DNA of 9,684 nucleotides from Neisseriaceae bacterium (lineage in GTDB: Bacteria; Pseudomonadota; Gammaproteobacteria; Burkholderiales; UBA11063): the NCBI GenBank assembly GCA_947470205.1, contig CANISK010000040.1, forward strand, positions 1 through 9,684, written 5' to 3'. A program made the position numbers and the translations under genes. The notes under the pieces are model-generated. The model was not told the DNA's origin. It ran no database searches and worked only from the letters and a program-made list of their open reading frames with translations. This document shows positions 1 to 7,542 of the stretch, piece by piece (position 1 is the first letter of the stretch; every line of letters begins with the position of its first letter).

Positions 1-1349
1 CGTAAATCAATCAGAGTGTCATCAAAATACATAATTTTTATAATTCGTAGATAATAAAATGCGCCAATAAGTGACATTAATACCCCATAAACGGCAAGTT
101 TTACATACCCAGCACCAATTAATGCATTTAAAATTTGGAATTTGGCATAAAACCCTGCAAGCGGAGGAATTCCCGCCATTGATAACATAACAAATAGCAG
201 TATCATAGCGTGTACTGGGTGAGATTTGTGAAGACCTTTTAAATCTTCTATATTTTCACATTCATAACTACCAGTGGACAGCATGGTTAGCACTCCGAAA
301 CCTGCTAATGCTGATAATACATAGATAATAATATAATAGAATATCGATGATAAGCCATTTGGAGATGCAGCAATTAAGCCAAATAATATAAACCCCATGT
401 GTGATATAGCACTATAACCCAGCATTCTTTTGATATTAGTCTGTGCAATTGCTACAATATTTCCAATAAATAAAGATAACACACCTAATATTATTAGCAT
501 ATTTACCCACCAATGTGAGAGCGCAAATAAACCATATATTAGAAATCTAATCACAAATACCACAGATGCAATTTTGGTAACCGTACCTATTATAGTCAAC
601 GTAGATAATGGCGAACCCTCATATACATCTGGCACCCAAGAATGAAATGGAGCCACTCCAAGTTTAAACATACACCCCGCCACCACAAAAACCAACCCCA
701 ACATAACAAGATTTTGGTTATATGCAGTATGATTATAGAAAATAACTTGAGTAATTGCCAATAAGTCTAAATAACCATGAGTTCCACCATAAATCATTGA
801 AATGCCAAATAACAATAAACCAGATGCTAAGGCGCCTAAGATAAAAAATTTCATTGCCGCTTCGGTAGATCTAACGTTATTTTTATTAATCGCGACTAAT
901 GCATATAATGATAGGGATAATAACTCCAGTCCCACATATAATATCAACATATTTAATGTAGATACCATCACCATCATTCCAAGTAATGCAAATAAAAATA
1001 TAATGTAAAATGCATTGATATTAAATTTTTTATCCACTAGGTAAGTATTAATATAAAATATTATAATGATACTTGTGATATACATCACCATTTTCATGCC
1101 ATAGCTAATATTATCCAGCACAAACATGTAATTAAAAGTCATTTGAAATGATGATATGTGTAAAATGTATTGTTGTGCTAACATGGTACCGCTAATTGCG
1201 ATAATGGTCAGATAAAATACCCCATTGCATTTACATGTTGCATCCTGTGAAACATCAAAAGGTTTACTAAAAGCATCAAATAACATAATAATTAATATCA
1301 TGCTAGTTAAAAATATCTCTGGTATTGCTGGTATAAGATTAATATTCAT
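1..1349 (-). CDS. nuoN: NADH-quinone oxidoreductase subunit N (3' end cut by window edge)
   Basis: This is an antiporter-like membrane subunit of complex I, one of three proton-channel subunits in the membrane arm. I translated 449 codons by hand with no stop; the frame runs off the left edge. NuoN is usually about 470-490 residues, so only the C-terminal few tens are missing. The protein is hydrophobic throughout. The expected proton-path residues are visible: Glu142 (GLELLSLSLYALVA), Lys229 (MFKLGVAPFHSWVPDVYEGSP), Lys259 (TVTKIA) and Lys403 (GIPPLAGFYAKF). The SAISHMGF motif of the family is also present. The ATG at 1347-1349 is the only reasonable start after the nuoM stop. It sits 19 bp downstream of nuoM, and an AGGAAAGG purine run overlaps the nuoM stop but lies about 13 nt from the ATG, which is longer than ideal. 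It is the last gene of the visible operon. Confidence 0.96.
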   Translation of the reverse strand, partial: MNINLIPAIPEIFLTSMILIIMLFDAFSKPFDVSQDATCKCNGVFYLTIIAISGTMLAQQYILHISSFQMTFNYMFVLDNISYGMKMVMYITSIIIIFYINTYLVDKKFNINAFYIIFLFALLGMMVMVSTLNMLILYVGLELLSLSLYALVAINKNNVRSTEAAMKFFILGALASGLLLFGISMIYGGTHGYLDLLAITQVIFYNHTAYNQNLVMLGLVFVVAGCMFKLGVAPFHSWVPDVYEGSPLSTLTIIGTVTKIASVVFVIRFLIYGLFALSHWWVNMLIILGVLSLFIGNIVAIAQTNIKRMLGYSAISHMGFILFGLIAASPNGLSSIFYYIIIYVLSALAGFGVLTMLSTGSYECENIEDLKGLHKSHPVHAMILLFVMLSMAGIPPLAGFYAKFQILNALIGAGYVKLAVYGVLMSLIGAFYYLRIIKIMYFDDTLIDL

Positions 1350-1362
1350 AATATAAATTATA

Positions 1363-1370
1363 CCTTTCCT
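1363..1370 (-). promoter_or_regulatory. Probable ribosome binding site of nuoN, long spacing
   Basis: On the minus strand AGGAAAGG overlaps the nuoM TAG stop and is followed by a 13-nt AT-rich spacer before the nuoN ATG. The match to the anti-Shine-Dalgarno sequence is good but the spacing exceeds the usual 5-9 nt. Overlap with the nuoM stop suggests that terminating ribosomes may help initiation (inference). Confidence 0.5.
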
Positions 1371-2862
1371 ATATGCCAAGCTTAGAGCGTGCAGCCAAAG
1401 CGATAATATTCTCTACCCCAGTTTGCATCTTATGCACAAACAATTCAGGATAAACACCCATCCCAATAACACCAATTAATAACAATAATAACACTGCAAA
1501 TTCATTATAATTTAAATCTTTCATAGCATTTACATGTGGATTGGTAATGTTCCCGAAAATAGTCCGTTTATACATCCAAAGAGTATAACCAGCACCAATA
1601 ATCAAAGTTAGTCCAGCTAATGCACCATATATAATGTTTACCTGTACCGCACCCATTATTACCATAAATTCACCCACAAAACCAGATGTGCCGGGTAAGC
1701 CTGCATTTGCCATTGAAAAGATGAGAAAAAATGTTGCAAAAATTGGCATTTTGGCAGCCACTCCACCATAATCTACAATATTTCTTGAATGGATTCTATC
1801 ATACATCACGCCAATACACATAAACATAGCGGCTGACACAAAACCATGTGATATCATTTGCACCATTGCACCCTCCATCGCCCATACATTTAGATTATTA
1901 TTTAAATACATAAAACAAGATAATGTAACAAAACCCATATGAGATATTGAAGAATATGCTACCAATTTTTTCATATCCTTTTGCACAATAGCAACTAACC
2001 CAATGTAGATAATTGCAATTAAAGATAATGTAATCATAATTGGCGACATCGCACGCGCTGCATCTGGCACTATGGGGAGGATAAATCTAAAAAACCCATA
2101 CCCACCAATTTTTAATGTAATCGCAGCTAACACCATAGACCCTCCAGTTGGTGCCTCTGGGTGAGCATCCGGTAACCAAGTATGCACTGGCCACATTGGA
2201 ACTTTTACCGCAAATGCGAAGAAGAAAGCTATAAAAATAAGGATTTGTGGAGTAAACCCAAGAGGTAACTGATAATAACTAAATATGTTAAAAGAATAAC
2301 CACTTTTATTGTATAGATAAATAATCGCTATTAGCATTAATAAAGAACCCATAAGAGTATATAGAAAAAATTTAATAGCGGCATACACTCTATTGGAGCT
2401 ACCCCATATTCCAATGATAAGATACATGGGGATTAACATAGCTTCAAAAAATACGTAAAATAACATCATATCCATGGCACAAAATGTACCGGAAATAAAA
2501 CCAGTCATAACTAGAAACATGCTGTTATATAATGCCACTTTATGTTTAATAACTTTAGTACTTCCAATAATTACCAATAAAGTAATAAAGTTATTTAGAA
2601 ATAAAAATGGCATAGAAATGCCATCAATTGCTAGACTGTAACTAATATGTAAACTTGGAATCCATGGTACATGTTCCACAAATTGTAAATCTGGAATAGT
2701 GGAGTTGAATTTGGTGAATATTAGCCCACTAAATATAGTGCCAATTAATGCACCAAAAAAAGCACACCATCTGATACATGATTGATTTTTAATAAATAGG
2801 ATTAATATTCCAATGACAATTGGAGTCCAGATTGTTATACTTAATAAATTATGCATTATCAT
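1369..2862 (-). CDS. nuoM: NADH-quinone oxidoreductase subunit M
   Basis: This is an antiporter-like proton-pumping subunit of the complex I membrane arm. It is 497 residues from the chosen ATG, a normal length for the family. Proton-path residues are in place, counted from that ATG: Glu140 (FYVFFEAMLIPMYLIIG), Lys220 (FAVKVPMWPVHTWLPDAHPEAPT, the family signature), Lys251 (TLKIGGYGFFRF) and Glu398 (GTSGFVGEFMVIMGA). The second half has YSSISHMGFVTL and VQMISHGFVSAAMF, which recall beta/gammaproteobacterial NuoM. The reading frame could also begin at a TTG one codon upstream (2865). I prefer the ATG at 2862 because AGGAA overlapping the nuoL stop lies 6 nt away, against only 3 nt for the TTG; a further ATG at 2856 is possible. 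It starts 9 bp after the nuoL stop and ends 19 bp before nuoN. Confidence 0.97.
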   Translation of the reverse strand: MIMHNLLSITIWTPIVIGILILFIKNQSCIRWCAFFGALIGTIFSGLIFTKFNSTIPDLQFVEHVPWIPSLHISYSLAIDGISMPFLFLNNFITLLVIIGSTKVIKHKVALYNSMFLVMTGFISGTFCAMDMMLFYVFFEAMLIPMYLIIGIWGSSNRVYAAIKFFLYTLMGSLLMLIAIIYLYNKSGYSFNIFSYYQLPLGFTPQILIFIAFFFAFAVKVPMWPVHTWLPDAHPEAPTGGSMVLAAITLKIGGYGFFRFILPIVPDAARAMSPIMITLSLIAIIYIGLVAIVQKDMKKLVAYSSISHMGFVTLSCFMYLNNNLNVWAMEGAMVQMISHGFVSAAMFMCIGVMYDRIHSRNIVDYGGVAAKMPIFATFFLIFSMANAGLPGTSGFVGEFMVIMGAVQVNIIYGALAGLTLIIGAGYTLWMYKRTIFGNITNPHVNAMKDLNYNEFAVLLLLLIGVIGMGVYPELFVHKMQTGVENIIALAARSKLGI

Positions 2863-2868
2863 CAATAA

Positions 2869-2873
2869 TTCCT
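2869..2873 (-). promoter_or_regulatory. Ribosome binding site that decides the nuoM start
   Basis: Minus-strand AGGAA overlaps the TAG stop of nuoL. Its 6-nt spacing to the ATG at 2862 favours that codon over the in-frame TTG at 2865, which would be only 3 nt away. Confidence 0.6.
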
Positions 2874-4863
2874 AACCAAATATCAAATTAGTACAAAATG
2901 TCAACATAATAATCACACCAAATATCATAAAAATTGCGTAACTATTAATAAATCCATTTTGAATTTTACGTAATATTTTTGAATAGCGATTAATCAAATT
3001 GGCTGAACCATTCACCAAAAGCCCATCAATTATAAATATATCCCCAATATTCCATAAAAATTTACCCAATATGCGCCCACATGGCATTAACACTTTAATA
3101 TATAAATCATCCATATAGTATTTTTTATCTAATATGTTATATATGGGTTTTATACTTTGCACAAATTTGTTTGATATATTTGGATTTTTATAGAATATAT
3201 AGGCCACCAATAACCCAGATAAACCGATATATAAAGGTAAATGAATTACACTTTCTTTTATCATTTCTATGGCACTTGGCGCTTCTTCTTTGAATCCATT
3301 TACAATCCAACTTACGTTAAATACTGAGCCAAATACAAATTTACCAGTCACAAAACCAATTAAACATAATCCACCAACTATAATTGAAGGGATAGCCATC
3401 AAGACTAACGGAAGCGTTATTACAAATGGTGACTCACGTGGTTTGTGGCTTGCATGATGTTTGTTGTCTTCATGGTTATGGTGATGTGATTCATCTAAAA
3501 AGCGCTCTTTACCGTGAAATGTCATAAATAACAATCTAAAGCTATATAACGCTGTGATAAAAATTGAGGCATATGTAGTAAAAACAGCGAAAGATGCACC
3601 AGGTATATGGTTATGATAAGCAATGACGGCACTTGACAATATCATATCTTTTGAGAAAAAACCCGCAAATGGTGGGATACCAACCACAGCCAAGCTACCA
3701 ATTAACATCGTAATGTATGTAACTGGCATATATTTTGCAAGTCCACCCATTTTACGCATATCTTGTTCATGATGCATAGCCACGATAACAGATCCTGCGG
3801 CTAAAAATAATAACCCTTTAAAAAAGGCATGCGTCATAAGATGAAATATTGCAACTGAATATGCCCCACACCCTAATGCCACAGTCATATAACCTAATTG
3901 GGATAATGTGGAATATGCAACCACGCGCTTAATGTCATTTTGTATAATTCCCAAAATACCTAAAAAGAAACAATTTATTCCACCAGCATATATTATTACT
4001 GATAACGCTGTTTCTGATAAGTTATACATCGGGGACAATCTAGCCACCATAAATATACCGGCAGTCACCATTGTGGCCGCATGGATAAGAGCGGAAATTG
4101 GCGTTGGGCCTTCCATGGAATCTGGTAACCAGACATGAAGTGGAAACTGTGCTGATTTACCCATTGCACCGATAAATAATAATATACACATAACTGTGAT
4201 GATATTCCAATTGGTTCCAAATAATATATCAAACCTAATGGTGTGTAATTTAGCAAATACGTCGGTGTAGTATAGTGAACCACAGTACATGAATACTAAA
4301 GCAATACCCAGTAAAAACCCTAAATCTCCTATGCGATTAATTAAAAAAGCTTTAAGGTTTGCAAATATTGCCGATTCTTTCTTATAATAAAATCCGATTA
4401 AAAGGTATGACACTAATCCCACACCTTCCCAACCAAAAAACAATTGCACAAAATTATTTGATGTAACTAACATTATCATCATAAAAGTGAATAAAGAGAT
4501 ATAACTAAAAAATCTCTCATAGCCTTCTTCATGTGCCATATAACCAATAGTATATATATGCACCATTAAAGATACGGAAGTTACAACTACAAGCATAATT
4601 GAGGTTAAGGTGTCAATTAAAATCCCTACTGAGATTGTCTGAGTACCAACCGTAAGCCATGTATATAATGCGCCATTGTATACATGGTGTTCAATTTGTA
4701 CTTGATACAATACAATATAAGAGCATATTGTAGCAATTAAAACACCTAATATTGTAAAGCTATGGCTAAATGTTTTACCAAGTTTCACACCAAATATACC
4801 AGTAGTTATTGATGTGATTAATGGCGCTAGAATAATTGTTAAATAAATTGATATTCCTGTCAT
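2872..4863 (-). CDS. nuoL: NADH-quinone oxidoreductase subunit L
   Basis: This is the distal antiporter-like proton-channel subunit of complex I, which also carries the long lateral amphipathic helix. Its 663 residues are slightly more than the E. coli protein (613) and usual for many proteobacterial NuoL. Visible functional residues are Glu146 (FFGWEGVGLVSYLLIGF), Arg177/Asp180 (INRIGDLGF), Lys236 (GKSAQFPLHVWLPDSMEGPTP), Lys349 (THAFFKGLLF) and Lys405 (GFFSKD). Residues 457-474 form a histidine-rich hydrophilic loop with seven His. The C-terminal part (about 540-663) contains KKYYMDDLY and a final hydrophobic segment, as expected for the lateral helix and its anchor. The ATG at 4863 lies 7 bp after the nuoK stop; an AAGGG run 11 nt upstream is a modest ribosome site. 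Sequence such as RFFSYISLFTF fits the beta/gammaproteobacterial type. Confidence 0.97.
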   Translation of the reverse strand: MTGISIYLTIILAPLITSITTGIFGVKLGKTFSHSFTILGVLIATICSYIVLYQVQIEHHVYNGALYTWLTVGTQTISVGILIDTLTSIMLVVVTSVSLMVHIYTIGYMAHEEGYERFFSYISLFTFMMIMLVTSNNFVQLFFGWEGVGLVSYLLIGFYYKKESAIFANLKAFLINRIGDLGFLLGIALVFMYCGSLYYTDVFAKLHTIRFDILFGTNWNIITVMCILLFIGAMGKSAQFPLHVWLPDSMEGPTPISALIHAATMVTAGIFMVARLSPMYNLSETALSVIIYAGGINCFFLGILGIIQNDIKRVVAYSTLSQLGYMTVALGCGAYSVAIFHLMTHAFFKGLLFLAAGSVIVAMHHEQDMRKMGGLAKYMPVTYITMLIGSLAVVGIPPFAGFFSKDMILSSAVIAYHNHIPGASFAVFTTYASIFITALYSFRLLFMTFHGKERFLDESHHHNHEDNKHHASHKPRESPFVITLPLVLMAIPSIIVGGLCLIGFVTGKFVFGSVFNVSWIVNGFKEEAPSAIEMIKESVIHLPLYIGLSGLLVAYIFYKNPNISNKFVQSIKPIYNILDKKYYMDDLYIKVLMPCGRILGKFLWNIGDIFIIDGLLVNGSANLINRYSKILRKIQNGFINSYAIFMIFGVIIMLTFCTNLIFG

Positions 4864-4870
4864 GTTTATA

Positions 4871-5176
4871 CTAACCCTTTAATTTATCCATATCTTTAAC
4901 ATTAATTGAACGCAAATTGCGAAACAAGAGAATGAGAATTGCAAGACCAACTGCAGCCTCAGCCGCTGCAACCGTGAGCGTAAAAAATACAAAAATTTGC
5001 CCAGCTGAGTCATTCAAGAAACTTGAAAATGCAATGAAGTTAAAATTTACAGCCAGCAACATTAGCTCAATCGACATCAAGATGATGATAATATTTTTAC
5101 GGTTTAATAAAAGACCCATAATAGATATGGTAAATAAAATTGCCGCAAGTGTAAGGTAGTGGTTGATTCCTATCAT
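4871..5176 (-). CDS. nuoK: NADH-quinone oxidoreductase subunit K
   Basis: This small membrane subunit of complex I resembles MrpC and contributes to the proton path next to NuoJ and NuoN. At 101 residues with three transmembrane segments it matches the normal family length of about 100. The two essential membrane glutamates are present: Glu37 ([11 protein letters not shown]) and Glu73 ([12 protein letters not shown]), equivalent to E. coli Glu36 and Glu72. The [10 protein letters not shown] and [15 protein letters not shown] stretches are family signatures. The start codon overlaps the nuoJ stop as ATGA, and GGAG lies 7 nt upstream inside the nuoJ coding region, so translation is probably coupled to nuoJ. 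The C-terminal tail ([16 protein letters not shown]) is cytoplasmic and of the usual kind. Confidence 0.97.
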   Translation of the reverse strand: MIGINHYLTLAAILFTISIMGLLLNRKNIIIILMSIELMLLAVNFNFIAFSSFLNDSAGQIFVFFTLTVAAAEAAVGLAILILLFRNLRSINVKDMDKLKG

Positions 5177-5793
5177 TTGTTAGCTCCGTCATTAATATCA
5201 ACTGCGGTATTATTTTTGATATCCAAAAGTACCAATCTATCTTTTGAGTTCACCATAACTTGTTTATTTATATTTTGATATTTTGCTTTTTTATCTGTTT
5301 TTTGTAGAGTAAGGGCAACTGCTATCACAAGCCCTAAAAGAAGTATGATAGATGCAAGCTCTACCGGATATGAATAATGGGTATATAACTCAAATCCAAG
5401 TTGATTTGCATTACTAATATTCTGATTGATATTGTTGATATTTTCCGTGATAATTGGTCTACCATATAATGCAATTATAATTTCACCAAGTACAATAACA
5501 CCAACTGTAATAGCAAGTGGTAAATTAGCAAAAAAACCTTCTTTAATGTTTTCGCTATCAATATCTAACATCATCACCACAAATAAAAATAATACCATCA
5601 CTGCACCTACGTATATTACAATAAGCGCCAAAGATAAAAACTCTGCTTTTAACATCATCCATAAACATGAAGAGGTCACAAAAGTAAGCACAAGATATAA
5701 AACAGAATGAACTGGGTTTTTAACCACTATTACGCAAATAGCACTAGATATTAATATAGTCGCAAAAATATAAAATAATAAATTAGTTATCAT
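5173..5793 (-). CDS. nuoJ: NADH-quinone oxidoreductase subunit J
   Basis: This membrane subunit of complex I forms part of the flexible hinge between the quinone site and the antiporter-like subunits. From the chosen ATG it has 206 residues. Its hallmark is [20 protein letters not shown] (about 50-69), the helix with the conserved Tyr61-Val-Gly region that can form a pi-bulge. A later helix carries Pro143 and Glu145 ([20 protein letters not shown]). Between them, residues 118-130 form an Asn-rich polar loop ([13 protein letters not shown]). The soluble tail ([16 protein letters not shown]) recalls beta/gammaproteobacterial NuoJ. The frame is open upstream to a TTG at 5844, but that would overlap nuoI by 38 bp and add a charged leader. 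The ATG at 5793 begins directly at the first membrane helix and has AAGGTGGG 5 nt upstream, so I chose it. It overlaps nuoK by 4 bp. Confidence 0.95.
   Translation of the reverse strand: MITNLLFYIFATILISSAICVIVVKNPVHSVLYLVLTFVTSSCLWMMLKAEFLSLALIVIYVGAVMVLFLFVVMMLDIDSENIKEGFFANLPLAITVGVIVLGEIIIALYGRPIITENINNINQNISNANQLGFELYTHYSYPVELASIILLLGLVIAVALTLQKTDKKAKYQNINKQVMVNSKDRLVLLDIKNNTAVDINDGANK
5184..5187 (-). promoter_or_regulatory. Ribosome binding site of nuoK inside nuoJ
   Basis: Minus-strand GGAG lies 7 nt before the nuoK ATG and within the last codons of nuoJ. With the ATGA stop/start overlap, it indicates translational coupling between the two subunits. Confidence 0.6.
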
Positions 5794-5797
5794 GTGG

Positions 5798-5805
5798 CCC
5801 ACCTT
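5798..5805 (-). promoter_or_regulatory. Ribosome binding site that decides the nuoJ start
   Basis: Minus-strand AAGGTGGG lies 5 nt before the ATG at 5793 and just after the nuoI stop codon. It supports this ATG over the longer frame starting inside nuoI. Confidence 0.65.
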
Positions 5806-5806
5806 T

Positions 5807-6289
5807 TTACCTATAATTTTTATCTGCATCTCTACTTTTTGCAATTACTGATTCATATTTATCCCCAATTGCAAGTAACATTTCTTTGGTGTAATACAAA
5901 TCCCCCCGCTTTTCACCATGATATTCATGAATGGAGGTTTCTACTATTGCATCTACCGGACAGGCTTCTTCACAAAAACCACAAAATATACATTTGATTA
6001 GATCAATATCGTATCTTGTGGTTCTACGTGTACCATCTTCTCTTTGATGGGTATCTATGGTAATAGCAAGAGCTGGACATACAGCCTCGCAAAGCTTACA
6101 GCCAATACAACGCTCTTCGCCGTTTGGATAACGTCTAAGCGCATGCAATGCCCTAAACCTTGGTGATAATGGAGTTTTTTCCTCTGGATATCTAAGGGTA
6201 CTTTTTTTGATAAATAAAGCCCTTAAAGTCACGCCCAAGCCTTTACATAGCTCAAGCAATAAGAATGTTTTAAAAAATCTTTTAATCAT
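5807..6289 (-). CDS. nuoI: NADH-quinone oxidoreductase subunit I (2x[4Fe-4S] ferredoxin-like)
   Basis: This peripheral subunit of complex I carries clusters N6a and N6b, which pass electrons towards N2 and the quinone. Its 160 residues match the usual 160-165. Two ferredoxin motifs are complete: Cys61-x2-Cys64-x2-Cys67-x3-Cys71 ([12 protein letters not shown]) and Cys100-x2-Cys103-x2-Cys106-x3-Cys110 ([12 protein letters not shown]). The N-terminal amphipathic segment ([20 protein letters not shown]), which docks on the membrane arm, is present, followed by the [13 protein letters not shown] signature. The tail [16 protein letters not shown] (about 120-135) resembles beta/gammaproteobacterial NuoI and differs from the PNFEF form I associate with alphaproteobacteria. 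The ATG at 6289 is supported by homology of the N-terminus, but no clear Shine-Dalgarno sequence precedes it. A 55-bp AT-rich gap separates it from nuoH; nuoJ follows after 13 bp. Confidence 0.97.
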   Translation of the reverse strand: MIKRFFKTFLLLELCKGLGVTLRALFIKKSTLRYPEEKTPLSPRFRALHALRRYPNGEERCIGCKLCEAVCPALAITIDTHQREDGTRRTTRYDIDLIKCIFCGFCEEACPVDAIVETSIHEYHGEKRGDLYYTKEMLLAIGDKYESVIAKSRDADKNYR

Positions 6290-6344
6290 GTTAATGTAAT
6301 TTTCTATAATTATATTATCTTACTCAAAAATAAATATGTTGTAA
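6290..6344 (-). other. AT-rich nuoH-nuoI intergenic spacer
   Basis: This is the second longest spacer of the window (55 bp), almost entirely A and T. It has no recognisable ribosome binding site before nuoI and no convincing hairpin. TATAAT-like strings occur, but I found no well-spaced -35 element, so I do not call a promoter. Confidence 0.4.
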
Positions 6345-7388
6345 CTACCAGATATTCAGCGGTGATATAATCCATGCACCTAAAATAAAGATCCATACCA
6401 ATGTTACCGGTAAAAATACTTTCCAACCCAGGCGCATAATTTGATCATATCTATATCGTGGAAATGAAGCACGATACCAAATAAAACCAAACAACAAGAA
6501 ACACACTTTTATTATTAGCCATAATATGCTAGATTTACCAATAAAACCAAAAGACATCGGGAATGGAGATAGCCATCCGCCTAAAAACATTAAAACAGTG
6601 AGTGCGGAGACCAATACCATGTTCAAGTATTCGGCCAACATGAATAAAGCAAACTTAGTACCAGAATATTCAACAAAAAAGCCAGCTACAATTTCAGACT
6701 CACCTTCACAAACATCAAAAGGGGCACGATTGGTCTCAGCTACTCCAGAAATCAAATACACTAAAAAAAGCGGAAATAAAGGTAACCAGTTCCAAGATAA
6801 TAATCCACCACCCATTTTACCAATAGATTGTATTTTTACTATTTCAACTAAATCCAAGCTCCCTGATACCATCAAAACGCCTATAATGGAAAAACCCATT
6901 GCAAGCTCATAGGATATCATTTGGGCGCTAGCTCTAATGCCACCTAAAAAAGAGTATTTGGAATTACCAGACCATCCAGCTAATACTATGCCATATACAC
7001 CAAGGGATGACACCGCCAAAACATATAACACACCAGCATTTACATGCGTGAATATAATTTGTGGAGATAAGGGGACCACTGCCCATACTAATAACGCACA
7101 GAATAATAAAATAACTGGGGAGATGTTAAAAATCCATTTATTTGCACGAGTGGGCATGATTAATTCTTTAAAGATGAATTTGAGTAAATCTGCAAATGGT
7201 TGTAATAAACCTTTTGGACCAACTCTATTTGCCCCCAAACGCCCGTGCATATAAGCCAATATTTTACGCTCAGCAAATGTAAGATATGCGACAAATACTA
7301 CTAATGGTATAATAAGCCCAATAGCATTTAACAAATACCACGCAAAATAACCCAAACCAACACCTAATAAATTTTGTAATATTTCCAT
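6345..7388 (-). CDS. nuoH: NADH-quinone oxidoreductase subunit H
   Basis: This membrane subunit (ND1-like) forms the quinone-binding chamber with NuoB and NuoD and links quinone chemistry to proton pumping. It has 347 residues, slightly longer than E. coli NuoH (325) and normal for other proteobacteria. Signatures in order are Glu40-Arg41-Lys42 (TFAERKILAYMHGRLGANRV), GPKGLLQPFADLLKF (58-72), SAQMISYELAMG (154-165), AETNRAPFD (217-225) followed by the acidic quinone-pocket loop with Glu228, Glu230 and Glu232, FVEYSGTKFALFMLAEY, and the closing WYRASFPRYRYDQIMRLGW (304-322). The protein is a multi-helix membrane protein. The ATG at 7388 matches the family N-terminus; only a weak A-rich AAGAAAA run precedes it. 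It is unusual in standing 205 bp from nuoG, separated by a palindromic repeat element. Confidence 0.97.
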   Translation of the reverse strand: MEILQNLLGVGLGYFAWYLLNAIGLIIPLVVFVAYLTFAERKILAYMHGRLGANRVGPKGLLQPFADLLKFIFKELIMPTRANKWIFNISPVILLFCALLVWAVVPLSPQIIFTHVNAGVLYVLAVSSLGVYGIVLAGWSGNSKYSFLGGIRASAQMISYELAMGFSIIGVLMVSGSLDLVEIVKIQSIGKMGGGLLSWNWLPLFPLFLVYLISGVAETNRAPFDVCEGESEIVAGFFVEYSGTKFALFMLAEYLNMVLVSALTVLMFLGGWLSPFPMSFGFIGKSSILWLIIKVCFLLFGFIWYRASFPRYRYDQIMRLGWKVFLPVTLVWIFILGAWIISPLNIW

Positions 7389-7424
7389 AATTATTTTTTC
7401 TTATGTTTGTTAATTTATACTTTC

Positions 7425-7435
7425 AATTTAAGAGC
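7425..7435 (+). repeat. AATTTAAGAGC repeat, copy next to nuoH
   Basis: This 11-bp string recurs exactly at 7566-7576 in the same orientation, and its TTAAGAGC core occurs inverted at 7548-7555. With those copies it brackets the central palindrome, so it may be an end of a small element or a target-site remnant (inference). Confidence 0.55.
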
Positions 7436-7515
7436 AAAAAATCCTGTCATTCCCACGAAAGTGGGAATCCATGTTTTTATTATTATATTGGATTCCCGAT
7501 GTCTCGGGAATGACA
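7436..7515 (-). terminator. Possible intra-operon terminator or attenuator
   Basis: Read in the direction of transcription, the 71-nt palindrome ends in GGGAATGACA, then GGA, then six T residues (A6 at 7436-7441 on the plus strand). A stable long or double hairpin shortly before a U-run is terminator-like. The innermost 8-bp stem ends 7 nt before the U-run, which is further than a canonical rho-independent terminator. It may therefore only weaken read-through from nuoG, block 3' decay, or do nothing. Called from structure only. Confidence 0.3.
7445..7515. repeat. 71-bp palindrome made of two ATTCCC-N8-GGGAAT hairpins
   Basis: The outer arms TGTCATTCCC (7445-7454) and GGGAATGACA (7506-7515) are perfect inverted copies. 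The inner arms GGGAATCCA (7463-7471) and TGGATTCCC (7489-7497) are also perfect and share the same centre, with a 17-bp AT-rich spacer. Each half folds on its own: ATTCCCAC-GAAA-GTGGGAAT (7449-7468) and ATTCCCGA-TGTC-TCGGGAAT (7492-7511), both 8-bp stems with 4-nt loops. The ATTCCC-N8-GGGAAT pattern is that of Neisseria dRS3 repeats, and TGTCATTCCCGCGAAAGCGGGAATCCA-like elements are widespread in proteobacteria. The head-to-head arrangement suggests a non-autonomous mobile or REP/MITE-like element (inference). The loop and stem differences between halves look like independent drift. Confidence 0.85.
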
Positions 7516-7542
7516 ATTAGCCTGTTGTTTTAACTAAATTTA

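Noticed and set aside
1357..1362. TATAAT string upstream of nuoN as a promoter -10 box
   Set aside because: No -35 element lies at the right distance (a TTGGCA is only 11 bp away), and such strings are expected by chance in AT-rich spacers.
4065..4283. 72-residue minus-strand frame inside nuoL
   Set aside because: It is an out-of-frame shadow within intact nuoL, so it does not indicate a frameshift.
5794..5844. N-terminal extension of nuoJ from a TTG at 5844
   Set aside because: It would overlap nuoI by 38 bp and add charged residues before the first membrane helix, whereas the ATG at 5793 has a good ribosome site.
6526..6912. 128-residue plus-strand open frame
   Set aside because: It lies wholly antisense to nuoH, which has all family signatures, and its translation is low-complexity with no recognisable fold.
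6937..7254. 105-residue plus-strand open frame
   Set aside because: Also antisense to nuoH; an AT-rich gene on the other strand commonly leaves such frames open, and no homology is apparent.
7389..7440. Promoter for nuoH (TTGAAA and TATAAA strings)
   Set aside because: The two strings are nearly adjacent rather than about 17 bp apart, so they do not form a usable pair.
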